64,000 nucleotides of DNA from Mantis religiosa. Lineage: Eukaryota > Arthropoda > Insecta > Mantodea > Mantidae. The position numbers were made by a program, and so were the translations under genes. Shown piece by piece: positions 24,986 to 36,193 of this stretch. Where the stretch lies: contig CM060950.1 in the NCBI GenBank assembly GCA_030765055.1, positions 461,818,191 to 461,882,190 on the forward strand. The letters are read 5' to 3'. The notes beneath the pieces were generated by a model. That model made no database searches and was not told the DNA's origin. It was given only the letters and a program-made list of their open reading frames with translations. Each line of letters begins with the position of its first letter. The first letter of the stretch is position 1.

Positions 24986-25200
24986 GTGAAAGGCTTAACG
25001 CCTAAAAAAGTCAAGGAGGAAATAGACAATACATTGGAAGAGGCTGATCCTCCAATACAATGATTAAAAGACGGGTTGCAGAGTTTAAAATGGGATGTAC
25101 GAGTACTAGTGACCAGCCTCACTCTGGACGCCCCGTGGAACTCACAACTCCAGAGACCATTGAAGCAACTCATCGTTTGTTACTGGATAATTTGGTACAG
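24970..25200 (+). pseudogene. mariner transposase N-terminal fragment
   Basis: K-G-L-T-P-K-K-V-K-E-E-I-D resembles the first helix-turn-helix region of mariner transposases. It is followed in other frames by S-G-R-P-V-E-L-T-T-P-E-T-I-E-A. Two or more frame changes break it. It leads directly into the array of internal mariner pieces. Confidence 0.7.
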
Positions 25201-28200
25201 ATTACAGTTGTTTGAGATATTAGAAGTTTTAAACATATCAAAAGAAATATAGGTAATATTTTAAGTAATGCTTTAGGCTTTCTCAAGATCTGTGCAAGAT
25301 GGGTGCCGCGATTTTTTACACCTGATCAAAGGTTGCAAAGAAAAACTGTTACGGCAAGTGTTTTCGGTGATGGATGGTGGTGGTGAATGGATGGTGTTTT
25401 TTGGGCTTTCACAAGATCTGTAAAAGATGTATGCAGCGATTTTTTACACCTGATCAAAAGTTGCAAAGAAAAACTGTTATGACAAGTGTTTTCTGTGATG
25501 GATGGTGGTGGTGAATGGATGGTGTTTTTGGGCTTTCACAAGATCTGTACAAGATTTTTGCAGCGATTTTTTACACCTGATCAAAAGTTGCAGAGAAAAA
25601 CTGTTTCTGTTAAATATTTGAAGTTCAACCGTAAAAATTCCACTGAATTTTCTTTATATTAAGAGCAGAGGCTGTAAACATATCAAAAGAGATGGTGGTA
25701 GTATTTTACGTACTCTTTTGATCTTTTTAAACATTTGCGCAAGATCGTTACCGCGTTTGTTGGCACCTGATCGTAAGTTTCAAAGAAAAGCTGTAGTGGC
25801 GAGTATTTTCTGGGAGGGACAGGGAATTATTTTTATTGGGTTCCACCTTTGTTGAAACCTGATCAAAAGTTGCTATGAAAGACTGTTTCTATTAAAAATT
25901 TGGAGCTCTACTGTAAAAATCCCAGTGAATTTTCTTTATATTAGGAGGAAAGCTGTAGATGTACCAAAACAAATGCAGGTAATAGTTTAAATACTGTTTT
26001 GGATTTTCACAAAATTTGTGCAAGATGGGTGCCGCGTTTGTTGACACCTAATCAATGGTTTCCAAGAAAAACTGTTTCTGTTAAAAATTTGGACTTTTAA
26101 CGTAAAAATTACAGTGAATTTCCCTTATATTAAAAAGAGAGGCTGTAGCCCTACCAAAAGAATTGCAGGTAATAATTAGAGTAATGTTTTGGGCTTTTAC
26201 GGGGTCTGTGCAGGATGGCTGCCGCATTTGTTGGCACCTGACGAAAAATTGATAAGAAAAACTGTTATGCCAAGTGTTTTCTGGGATGGATGGTGTTGGT
26301 GAATGGATGGTGATGTTTTTTGTTTCTTTGTTTGCTTTTTTTTGGCTTTCAGAAGATCTGTACGATGTGGGTGCCGCGTTGTTTTTACACCTGATCAAAA
26401 GTTGCAAAGGAAAACTGTTTCTGTGAAAATTTAGGAGTGCAACCGTCAAAAAACCAGTGAATTTTCTTTATATTAGGATGTGCCACTCAAATCTTGGTCG
26501 TTCTACGTTTTTGCCCAAGACAACACTGCCAAACAAAGTGTTAAATTTGTTTAAGATATCAGAGGACTTTAAGATATTAAAAGAAGTGCAGGTAATATTT
26601 TAAGTACTGTTTTAAGCTTTCAGAAGATTTGTGCAAGGTGGGTGCCGCGTTTGTTGGCACCTGATATAAAGTTGAGTAGAAAATCTGTTATGGGAAGTGT
26701 TTCCTGGGATGTACAGGGGATTATTTCAATTGGGTGCCGCGTTTTTTTTTTGACACCTGATCAAAAGTTTCAAAGAAAAACTGTTTCTGCTAAAAATTTG
26801 GAGCTCTGCCTTAAAGATCCCAGTGAATTTTTGAGAGAGCTTATTACCATGGATGAAACTTGGATATATCACTACACTATATATCAAGTGCACGAACAAC
26901 AAAAAAGGCAATATCTACCTGATACTTGCTAAAACATTGCTATACTTGCTTATCCGTTTGATAGATTAAACCTGTAAACATATCGAAAGAAATGCAGGTA
27001 ATATTTTAAGTCCTGCTTTTGACTTTCACAACATCTGTGCAAGATGGGTGCCACGTTTGTTGACACCCGATCAAAAGTTGAGAAGAGACACCAATATGGG
27101 GAGTGTTTTCTGGGATGAACAGGGAATTATGTTTAATGAGTGCCACGTTTTTTGATACCTGATCAAAATTTCCAAAGAAAAACTGTTTCTGTTAAAAATT
27201 TGGGGCTCTGTCATTAACATCCCAAGGAATTTTCTTTATATTGAGAGCGGAGGCTATAAACATATCTCAAGAAATTCAGGTAATATTTTAAGTGCAGTTT
27301 TGGGCTTTTACAGGTCCTGTGCAAGATGGATGCCACGTTTGTTGACACCTGATCAAAAGCTGCAAAGAAAAGCTGTTATGGCAATTGTTTTCTACGATGG
27401 ATGGGCGTGGTGAATGGATGGTGTTTTTGAGGCTTTCGCAATACCTGTGCGAGATGGGTGCCGCGACTTGTAACACCTAGTTAAAGGTTGCTAAGGAATA
27501 GTGCTGTTAAGAATTAGGAGATCTACCGTGAAAATTCCAGTGAATTTGCTTAGATTAAGCTTCACCATTTAATTGTTGTCGTCCTATTTTTTCATCAAGG
27601 GTAAAACCGCCAAATAAAGTGTTAGGGTTGCTTTTGATAGCAGAGACCGTAAACATATCAAAATAAATGTAGTTCATACGTTAAGTACTGCTTTGGCTTT
27701 CATAAAATTTGTGCAAGGTGGGTGCCGCGATTGTTGACACCTGATCAAAAGATGCAAAGAAAAACTCTTATGGCGAGTATTTGCTGGGATGTACAGGGAA
27801 TTATTCTTATTGGGTGCCACGCTTGTTGACTCCTGATTAAAAATCCCTAAAAAAACTGTTTCATTTAAACATTTGGAGTTCTACCATAAAAATTGCTGTG
27901 AATTTTGTTTATATTAAGAGGAGAGGCTATTGACAGATGAAACGAGATGCAGGTAATATTTGAAGTACTGTTTTGGGGTTCTACCAGATCTGTGCAGGAT
28001 CTGCGTTTGTTGACACCTGAAAAAAGTTGCAAAGGAAAACTTTTATGAGGCGTGTTTTCTGCGATGGACAGAGAATTATTTTTATTGGGTGCCGCGCCTG
28101 ATCAAAAGTTGCAAAAGCAACTGTTCTGGCGCGTGTTTTCTGGGATGAACGGTGGTGGTTGATGGCCGGTGTTCTTTTCTTTTTTTTTTCTTTTTTTTCT

Positions 28201-28260
28201 TTTGGGCTTTCACAACATTGTTAACACCTGGTCAAGGGTTTAAAAAAAAGTGTGTGTGGT
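25200..28260 (+). repeat. array of repeated mariner-transposase segments
   Basis: The same words recur about 18 times at irregular 100-300-bp spacing: a TGCAAGATGGGTGCCGCG type start, then TGACACCTGATCAAAAGTTG, AAAGAAAAACTGTT and GTGTTTTCTGGGATG. They translate to R-W-V-P-R-L-L, then T-P-D-Q-K-L-Q-R-K-T-V and S-V-F-W-D, an internal block of mariner transposase. Only one unit (26,642-26,932) runs further, to F-L-R-E-L-I-T-M-D-E-T-W-I, which contains the first catalytic Asp. None can make a full transposase. Confidence 0.85.
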
Positions 28261-29369
28261 TAAGACCACATGACAGAAGTGAAAATTTAAAAACTATTCA
28301 TTATAAATTATTCTTAAAAATTATTTTAAAAAATTAATGTTGACACTCATTCTTGCACAAGGATGACAGTTGCGAACTAAACATTCCATGCCATTCGCTA
28401 AATGTGATCGCAGATGAAAATACTCTGAAACAACTGAATCACCACGGACTTGCGACCGTGCGAAGAGGGTTATACATAAAGGATGCACAAAGGAAGTAAA
28501 ATTATATCACGTAATATGCTGTTTCACATGTATGTTATTTTTATAATAAAATAAATACTATTTCACAATCATTTTTCATATTTTGTTTCTCGCTGATACA
28601 CATATCTAATTGCATTTTTATTTTTAATAAAATTACAAGTTCATACATATCTTAAAGCATAATTTTATGACATTCATTTGCTTATTTGCATATTTTCGGA
28701 ATATACGAAAATGTTTGTTTGCGTATAAATTTTAGATATGTTATTAAATGTCCGTACATACACCCATTACTCCATATTTTATTACACGTTCATACATATT
28801 TTATTACATGCCATATTCATTTCAAATGTTTTGTCACAATTGATACTGATATTAATACATTTTCATTTCAATTCAATTTTTAAATTTTATAACTATTTTA
28901 TTCTCCAAAAAGAAGAAATGGTGTACAATTTCAAAATAAAAAAATAAAATGCATTATAATTTAACAAACAAGTATATATGATTGTGCAATATATAAATGT
29001 AGAACTAGAAGAACAAAAAACACATGATGATTCGAATCATTTATTGCATAGGTATTAGATCATAAGTTTACTATCATTTCAGTTTCTCATTCTTCAGATA
29101 CAGAAAGTATTGAAATAGCCAAAAAATTTCGACTTTGTCGTTTTAATGATTCGTGGCATTTCTTAGGGTATATAATAAAAAGATAATGTAAATAATAAAT
29201 AAAAATTAATTGCATATAAATTATTCTAGTGAATTTTGCCCTGAGTGGCCTTCATCTGGATTATCATACTCCAAAAGTGAAATTATTTTTTATGGTAACT
29301 AAAATATTAAATGAATAGTTTTGAACGAAATCTGTTTTCTAAATATGTAAAAAAAATCCGTCCATTTTT
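28261..29369. other. AT-rich non-coding interval
   Basis: Very AT-rich, with only low-complexity open frames (e.g. 28,686-28,947). No recognisable gene or repeat end. Confidence 0.4.
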
Positions 29370-29740
29370 CTTCCATATTTCGTCATACTTTCATTTGGAT
29401 CATTAGACATATTTAACTATAATATTGATTTCAAAAAATCCACTAGAGGTTTGGATGTGTCTTTTGAGAAATTAACATTGAAATCTCCACTCAAAATCAT
29501 TGGCAATCAGTGAAAGTTTTCATTGAGAATAGCAGATCTGGCTTCGGTATAGATCAGTAAATTTTTATGACCAAATTGGATGATTTTCTTTATATTTTGA
29601 CTAGGTGAGATATAAATAGCTACCACTACAATCGCTTGTCCGTTCTGTGCTTCACATTTCGTTACACAAATTTCTCCTGTTGATGATATATTAAATCCTA
29701 ATGACTGTGAATTTTGAGATGCAATATTCATGTGCGAAGT
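29370..29740 (-). pseudogene. LINE endonuclease fragment
   Basis: Minus-strand frame 29,507-29,731 has V-V-V-A-I-Y-I-S-P-S and, continuing at 29,440-29,510, M-I-L-S-G-D-F-N-V-N-F. G-D-F-N is the catalytic motif of the apurinic-type endonuclease of non-LTR elements. It is a short relic with a frame change. The following 29,741-30,165 holds nothing recognised. Confidence 0.65.
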
Positions 29741-30169
29741 GGTAAAAGTGGCAATACGTCGCTTTAATACTTGATAATTTTATTATTTACGTGTTATTAC
29801 ATTTCATTTGTTGATGCTTTACATTTTACTACTCACAATTAAGAGAAATTGTCAATAAAAATAACAGTTCTGAAACAAAGCATCTCTATCACGAATTCCT
29901 AACACTTTTGTTTCCAGTTAGCACACTCGTTTTATCTTTCGTTATTATGGTTTTAATTATTCAAATACCGAACTGCGATGACATTATCTGTTCCTTTTGA
30001 CTATTATTATTGTTTAAAGTGGAATTTGACATGTTGTCGACTTTTTAAATGACAGAAGGTTATCTGACCGGATCGGTTACCGGCGATTGACAGACGTTTG
30101 TAAGAACGGCCTTAAGACAATTATTTGTTTAATGAAATTCCGGTAGGATTTCTGAATTGTTCATAGTAT

Positions 30170-30649
30170 TGTCACCCGAACGTTGGGACTTCCTGTGGAG
30201 CCAGCCGGTGGTGGGGCCGGACGGTAGGCGTTCGTTCACGCCTACCTATTTGTCTTATAGCGGTAACGAGGGCTGGCTGGAAAAGCATCACTGTGCCGTC
30301 TCTTTCCCCTCCCCTTGGGTTTTAGAACATCCAGGATATTTCATCTAACCCGAAACCTTGTAGATAGGTCAGTTGGTCTTATATAAGCGTCGCGCCGGGC
30401 CGGAAAAGAGTTTAGTTCTTGGCGAGCAGAGTGGGGAGCGCCGAGTGAGTTAACGGACAAGAAGATTGTGAACGTGCATCGGGCCTGCGAGTGCAGCGGA
30501 CCTGTGACAGACGAACTGGTGAATTGTAATTGTGTGCATTACGTAACTCTGTGTAATCGGCAAGTGTTCCGACTGTAATTCAGTGGAAATAAAGAACATT
30601 GTTGAGTTGTGCAGTTGGACTTTTAATTTCGCGAACCCACAAAGTCACA
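30170..30649 (+). mobile_element. solo LTR (same family), TSD GTAT
   Basis: Begins TGTCACCCGAA, ends CCCACAAAGTCACA, and is flanked by GTAT on both sides (30,166-30,169 and 30,650-30,653). It has TATATAAG at 30,380-30,387 and AATAAA at 30,588-30,593, so promoter and polyadenylation signal are intact. It closely resembles the Gypsy-remnant LTR at 12,448 and the solo LTR at 3,804. The short open frame at its start is not a gene. Confidence 0.92.
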
Positions 30650-30653
30650 GTAT

Positions 30654-31675
30654 TTGAAATATGTTAAAACATACCGTATGCGTATTTTTGATACGCTCTT
30701 GAGTGCAACAGAAGATCTACAGTGTAAAGCGGTATGGACAACATAAGTCTGAAATAACGAATGATTGTGGAGGGGGGTTAATTCAGATTGAGCTGACTCA
30801 AGCCGACTTCTCCCGAATGAACGTCACATATTCCAGCGTGGTGGCTCAGTTTAAATGACTACGCACAAAAAGTGCCAAACGCGCCTAAAGAAGTTTTCAC
30901 TTCAAAAAGTTTTATTTTTCTCTCTCGATTTCATGGAAACGTTGCTAATTGGTCGTAAGGAATCATTGAAACATTAAAAGTTTAAATAAGAAGTGAAGCT
31001 CAGTGCACACACACACGTGTGTGTGTGTGTGTGTCTGTGTATTTTAATGCATTCTCTGATTTATTTATAGTTGATGAGTATGGTTCCCGATAGAAGATAA
31101 ATAAGAAGATAAAAGAGCACAGTGCTAATGAACATAATCCAATGAATTCCGAGAAGAATAATCAAAGTTGGGCGGTTTAATTGCGTATGCAGTGTGGGGT
31201 TCCAAACGTTTGCCTTCATTCAACCGGAATAGGGTAACAGAACGTTCAAAGAGGCGGTAATAATACTGTCAGTGTACAGTTGGACAGAGAAAGTTTACAC
31301 CAGCGTTTTAGCTTTTGATGTATTAGCTGTCCATCAGAAAATATGGAACTGAGTTTTAATATTTGTTCACTTGAACCTTTAACATCAATGCCAATTAACA
31401 TAGTTTTAGAAGAAAGAAAAAGCGGAACAAATGCCTGAATCGGTGGAAAGGTGGATTTAGGCACATATAAGTTAAAATCGAAATTTTATTGGATACAGAT
31501 ATACTGAGTAAAAATGCGAAGAAAAATAGAAAAGAAAAGACATGTCAATGCTGTTTGTGCATATCTATAGGAATGGCATAATTTAGAAACGAAAAGAAAG
31601 TTAACTGACAAACTTGTTTAACCTCAGCTTATACGAAAGTTGCGACAAGAATATTTTCAAATAAATCCCCCTAAG
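30654..31675. other. non-coding flank of the Polinton
   Basis: No gene seen. A (CA)n-CG-(TG)n palindromic dinucleotide run lies near 31,008-31,037. CACGAC at 31,676-31,681, immediately before the Polinton, is its left target duplication. Confidence 0.5.
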
Positions 31676-31681
31676 CACGAC

Positions 31682-31882
31682 AGTAGTATAGATTTGGGAG
31701 AATCAGCACAGTGTAGATAAGATGCTGAACTCTCCTCTGTGTTAATATATGAGTGATGTAGAATGCTCATTGATTTAGAACTCTCCTATACGAAAATCTA
31801 GGTTTAAAAGAAGGGGAGTGTTGGCGTAGTGCCGTTCTCCCCTGTGCAGTGAGATGTTTTTGAGGGTTGGGATGATGATGAT

Positions 31883-31928
<46 letters not shown>

Positions 31929-32010
31929 TAACGGGGGTTCCGGGGATGTTTGACTTAAATGTGAATTCTTTTCGATGTGTGTGTGCTTGAACTCTCATGT
32001 ATTCTTTTCG

Positions 32011-32087
<77 letters not shown>

Positions 32088-32583
32088 TGAACTCTCATGT
32101 ATGAATATCGAGTCTAGGGTTCGATATTGTGATGGGGTGGGGTGGGTAACGGGGGTTCCGGGGATGTTTGAATTAAATGTATTGATAGTAATTCTTCGAC
32201 GTCTGTGCTTGAACACTCATGTATGAATATCGAGTCTAGGGTTTGATATCTATTACGTTCAGTGCTTCGATGTCTGTGCTTAAACTCTCATGTATGAATA
32301 TCGAGTGTAGGGTTTGATATTTATTACGTTTAGTGTATGATATATGATGCAGTATCGTTATTCTTTAGATAAAAGAATATCGAGAGAAAGATTAGGTATG
32401 TTTACTGGGAGAGATTTATGAAAATAAATGTAATAAGACATTCTGGTAAGGGGTGTTCCCTATGCAGAATCTCTCCTTGAGCTATTGTATCCAAGAGCGA
32501 TGTAAAGGTTAAGAAAAGGTTAAATTCCATTCCCACATCGAGGTACGAGAAAATATAAAATCTGTTCCACATTGAAGTATAAG
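31682..32583 (+). repeat. left terminal inverted repeat of the Polinton
   Basis: It pairs with 47,335-48,183. The match runs from AGTAGTATAG to GAAGTATAAG with few substitutions. The length difference comes mainly from (GT)n tracts, which are longer here (31,885-31,927 and 32,013-32,085). Inside, a unit containing ACTCATGTATGAATATCGAG followed by TCTAGGGTT recurs near 32,090, 32,212 and 32,285. Terminal repeats of Polintons are the sites for integrase and, by the protein-priming model, for replication start. No gene lies in it. Confidence 0.93.
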
Positions 32584-32988
32584 GGTGATGACGTGTTGTC
32601 ATTCCTCAAGATTTGTGCATATGTGTATATGTGTGGGTCATCTATGAATATCGAGTTCTCGGGAGGATTCATATATATGAACATAGGGTCCTCGGTTCGA
32701 TACCCATTCATGTACGCGAGGATAAACACTAGTCCTCCTCCAGTACAAGCGACGAGAGGGTGGAAGGGGGGAACGTGATAAAACGGTAATATAGTAAATT
32801 CGAATTAACAGGTCTCACCCTGTCCCGCCAGCTCGGGAACGAACGTGTCCTCACTTCACACAAACCCTCCGTACGTTAAGTACAATCGACGATAGGATGG
32901 GGAGGGGGAAGACAGGTATGATCACGTTTCATCACCCATCTGCTCACTCGGGAACGAATGCATTCTCACTTCACATCGCAACGTCAAG
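32584..32988 (+). promoter_or_regulatory. upstream region of the left gene pair, with direct repeats
   Basis: CTCGGGAACGAA followed by CTCACTTCACA occurs twice, near 32,833 and 32,948, the second copy ending about 15 bp before the first ATG. One further partial copy of the TIR-internal unit (ATGAATATCGAGT) is at 32,645. These repeats are candidates for promoter elements; a TATA box is not evident. Confidence 0.4.
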
Positions 32989-33656
32989 ATGAGTGGAACA
33001 ACAACTCCTATCATTGAAAGTGATACCAGATTCTGGGAGAATCTACGCAATTTCGAAGATTTGCAAAAGCATTGGGTTGAGCACCACGATGAAACGTGTG
33101 ATGGAAAGATGCATCAAGTGATTTGCAAGAATCCTTCCTATCATGAATCGATCACATCTTATGCTCAATGCGGAAAGAATTGTAAAGTGTACCTCGGGTA
33201 AGTAGAATTATAATTGTGTGTTAACGTGAAAGTGTTGTTATGTGTTAGATAACTAATGATAAATATGTTTATTTCAGTAAAGCCCAAAGTGAAGATGTGG
33301 CATGCCAGTCCGAACAGGATCAAGGTGAAGATGTGTGCGGTCCGTACAATGATCGTCCGTTTAAGGATATCGGTACATCGAAACCCGAGGAGGAAGTCAT
33401 AGAAAAGTGAGTATAAAATAATAAGAGTTTTACGTTAACAAGTGTATTAAATATTCACGATGTTGAGACATAGTTCGTGTATGTCCGCAGATCCAGTAAG
33501 AAAGGAGACAAGAAAAAGAAGAAGACGAACTGCAAACCGAGAATCGTCAAAGCCAAGAAGACGTTCGATCAAGACAGTTTCATCATAATGATGTTCGAAC
33601 CCTTCACACCCTTCGCAGAAGAAGTAGAGGAGGAAGTTGCGAGTGATGGTAAATAG
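32989..33656 (+). CDS. three-exon Polinton protein of unknown function
   Basis: Exons are 32,989-33,197, 33,278-33,406 and 33,491-33,656. Intron 1 (80 bp) runs from GTAAGT to TTTCAG and has an ACTAAT branch-like site; intron 2 (84 bp) runs from GTGAGT to CCGCAG. Both splice in phase and remove a stop that otherwise ends the frame after each exon. The product is about 166 residues. It has an N-terminal part with several Cys/His (H-D-E-T-C, C-G-K-N-C), an acidic middle, and a Lys-rich start of exon 3 (K-K-K-K-K) followed by an acidic end. No family is recognised. Splicing is inferred from sequence only. Confidence 0.65.
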
Positions 33657-34134
33657 TGTGTGCATGAACGATGACGACATCTCCATCAGCATTGACTTTC
33701 GTGTGAACATAGGATTATACAATGAACTCCCATCACTTTACATTAAAGCCACACATGACGATACGTTTGTGTATATTACAAAAGAGGATTGGGAGGTAAT
33801 AATGTCAAATTTGTGTGTTTTGGATACGTATCTGAAAGATGGTAAGCATCCATGTGCACCGTACAGTGAAAATATAATATATGCATTTAATATAATGTTA
33901 TGCATGAATAAGATGCAAGAAATAACGTTTGTGAATACATGTTTAAATGTGGGCAGTATAAATCTGAATAGTACTGCATTCAATGGACTTAAAAGACTAA
34001 TTCCATATATTGAAAGAAATTTATATCAGTTGTATGATATTCATAAATCATTATGTTCATATGATGCAAAAAGCAGGAGTGCAAGGAAGAGGATATTGGA
34101 GATGTATGTTAAAGTCAATAAAAAGATAATTTGA
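33646..34134 (+). CDS. unknown Polinton protein, ~162 aa
   Basis: An intact frame overlaps the end of the three-exon gene by 11 bp if it starts at 33,646; in-frame ATGs also exist at 33,637 and 33,664. Residues ~20-70 look like a beta-rich segment ending Y-I-T-K-E-D-W-E-V-I-M. This loosely resembles the end of a PC4-type single-strand DNA-binding fold; that is a guess. The C-terminal half is helical and ends basic. It ends about 25 bp from the convergent capsid gene. Confidence 0.6.
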   Translation: MVNSVCMNDDDISISIDFRVNIGLYNELPSLYIKATHDDTFVYITKEDWEVIMSNLCVLDTYLKDGKHPCAPYSENIIYAFNIMLCMNKMQEITFVNTCLNVGSINLNSTAFNGLKRLIPYIERNLYQLYDIHKSLCSYDAKSRSARKRILEMYVKVNKKII

Positions 34135-34159
34135 ATTTGTAATGTTTTATTTATTACAC

Positions 34160-35368
34160 CTATATGATAGATTGTACAACATGAGTTAGTGGTTTATAAG
34201 TGAATAATTTATCATGAATAATTAAACAGAATAATGAAGTTTGTGCAGGAAAATTTGACGATGCTTGAACTTCCAATCTGACATTCACTGCCCCCGTCAC
34301 AGTATCCTCAGGTTGATGAGAGCAATCGATGACGAATAGCGGTGCATATTTCAGAAAGTCGTTCCTTTTCAAAAGAGGGTAATTCTCCTTTCCATAGTAG
34401 GATGATTGAAATTTGGAATATTGATCATACAGAGATGCAAATTTCGAATTGGCGAAATCCAAATTCATATCGTGATAGGGGTAAGATTCACTGTTGAGAT
34501 AAAGTTTCAGATTGGTGATATTACAATTATCAAATAGAGAGGCATCCTTAGCGAGATGATTCAATCTATCCACTTGTGCACCGACTATGACGAAACGTGG
34601 TTTTTCAAGTTTAGTCGTGGTTGCAATGTTCCATGTGAACGCTTTAGTTTGAGGTACAGCAGGTTGAGTGTGAAGGTCCAAGGTTCGAAATGCGACGTGT
34701 AGAGGTTTATCCGATTTGACGAGTTTAAGTTTATCAACTCGTTCAGAATCTGAAAGTCGAAGTACAGGCATCCTCCATTCGAGTCTAGTTAGTCGTATGG
34801 TTGTAGGATCGTTTCCAATGATACAATTATTAGAATCCTTAGATCTAATGAGAATAAGTTCAAACTTGCTATTAAGTATGACCTCCTTGTGATCGTCGGC
34901 GAAACCCAGCAACATCGAAAGAGGAACGATAGCATTGAAGATACCATTCGATGTATTCACGATGTCTACCACACCTCCAGGATAGATCCATCCAGCATTT
35001 AGTAAACGATTCGATTCCAGTTCATTCAGTGCTGCATAGTTACGCATCGTTGATGAAATGCCCGGATTCCTAGTTCTATCAATAGTCGTTCCATTCATAT
35101 CCAGACGAATCTCATCGAATAGGAATGCCATAGCATTGTTACTCAATTTCGACGTGGCAACGGTGCCGTCGGGTTTAGTGAGAGTCCCCTCAATGTAGAG
35201 ATAACTTCTACTAGGAAGCGTGTACAAATCTTCAGCTTGACATGGAATTCTAATTTCATCGTTCACATCGAGAGCTGACGTATTGTACGGTAGGAATACG
35301 TGTTCTTCCTCCTTACTGATCTTATCATCAAAGGTCGGAATCCCGGTCACGTCCAACACATCCATCAT
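34160..35368 (-). CDS. major capsid protein (double jelly-roll hexon type)
   Basis: 402 residues, intact. The N-terminal part has E-I-R-I-P-C-Q, then S-Y-L-Y-I-E-G-T-L and N-N-A-M-A-F-L-F-D-E-I-R, the pattern of the double-jelly-roll capsid proteins of Polintons and related invertebrate proteins. The middle has a W-R-M-P-V-L segment and the C-terminal half another beta-rich barrel. Trimers of this protein would form the icosahedral shell. It is the last gene of the minus-strand virion block (core protein, protease, penton, capsid). An intergenic gap of 117 bp separates it from the penton. No stops, so selection has acted until recently. Confidence 0.88.
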   Translation of the reverse strand: MMDVLDVTGIPTFDDKISKEEEHVFLPYNTSALDVNDEIRIPCQAEDLYTLPSRSYLYIEGTLTKPDGTVATSKLSNNAMAFLFDEIRLDMNGTTIDRTRNPGISSTMRNYAALNELESNRLLNAGWIYPGGVVDIVNTSNGIFNAIVPLSMLLGFADDHKEVILNSKFELILIRSKDSNNCIIGNDPTTIRLTRLEWRMPVLRLSDSERVDKLKLVKSDKPLHVAFRTLDLHTQPAVPQTKAFTWNIATTTKLEKPRFVIVGAQVDRLNHLAKDASLFDNCNITNLKLYLNSESYPYHDMNLDFANSKFASLYDQYSKFQSSYYGKENYPLLKRNDFLKYAPLFVIDCSHQPEDTVTGAVNVRLEVQASSNFPAQTSLFCLIIHDKLFTYKPLTHVVQSII

Positions 35369-35485
35369 AGAACCTTGAAGCCTAAGTTAGCGAGAAATTT
35401 TCGATTAGACGATGTGATTAGCTTGCTGGTCGATGATCGAGTAGAGGTCAATCTCGAGAGATGTTTTTTAATATAGCATCGTCTC

Positions 35486-36193
35486 TTAAAACTTATACCC
35501 ATTACGACGTATGTGCAATCGTACAGTGATGGTTTCGTTCCTGAAATCTAACTTATCGCCGTTCTGATCTACCACTCTAATGTCGAGATGATCAATGAGA
35601 TTCGTATCGATGATTGGTAAATATATAGGACTTGATGGTTCCTGCGAGATATGATAACCTGGAGGTACCGATGGGAAAAATTCATACAGAGAATGACCAC
35701 TTTTACCATTGATGAAAGATCCCGTTGCAAGACTACACTCGATACGTATGATGCTGACCTTGAATATGTTAACCAAATCATTAGACTCGGTCAGCACGTT
35801 TGCCGGTACCCTCTGTTTAGAGGTGAAACCGAGAAGAGAAGCAATAGATCTCTCACGACTAAAGTCGATAATATAGGGAGATTGAATTTCTGATTTCATG
35901 GTGTTATTATTAGCACGTAGAATAAAGTCGTCACCGATGTCGAGAGCATCCTTGATCAATCTGGCGATATCATCCAATTCATAAGTACCCGGTGGAATTA
36001 CTATACGTTCGACTTTTCCATCGCGAACGTAATGGAATAGATTATTACTCTCGTCCACATTCGGAATCGAGTAAAAAGTCTCAAAATTCAATAGAGCTAT
36101 CTCGTAATGTCCGTTAGGATCCAGATGTAACGGTGGATTTAGAAATGTAGAGAAGCTGGTATCACTACCACTCACGGTGATCGTGTAACTCAT
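35486..36193 (-). CDS. penton-like minor capsid protein (single jelly-roll)
   Basis: 235 residues, intact. Features are an early Y-E-I-A-L-L-N-F-E-T-F-Y segment, I-V-I-P-P-G-T-Y-E-L and a terminal V-R-L-H-I-R-R. These match the penton/minor capsid proteins of Polintons, which close the five-fold vertices. Its ATG overlaps the protease end by 29 bp, as in compact viral genomes. It lies between protease and major capsid gene, the order known for many Polintons. Confidence 0.8.
   Translation of the reverse strand: MSYTITVSGSDTSFSTFLNPPLHLDPNGHYEIALLNFETFYSIPNVDESNNLFHYVRDGKVERIVIPPGTYELDDIARLIKDALDIGDDFILRANNNTMKSEIQSPYIIDFSRERSIASLLGFTSKQRVPANVLTESNDLVNIFKVSIIRIECSLATGSFINGKSGHSLYEFFPSVPPGYHISQEPSSPIYLPIIDTNLIDHLDIRVVDQNGDKLDFRNETITVRLHIRRNGYKF

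Noticed and set aside
31804..32226. Open frames with Thr-His or Val-Cys repeats
   Set aside because: They result from (GT)n/(CA)n tracts in the Polinton TIR and appear as mirror images in the other TIR.
32645..32710. tRNA-like GGTTCGATACCC element in the Polinton left arm
   Set aside because: The B-box-like word is part of a repeated TIR unit (TAGGGTTTGATAT); no A box or cloverleaf is present.
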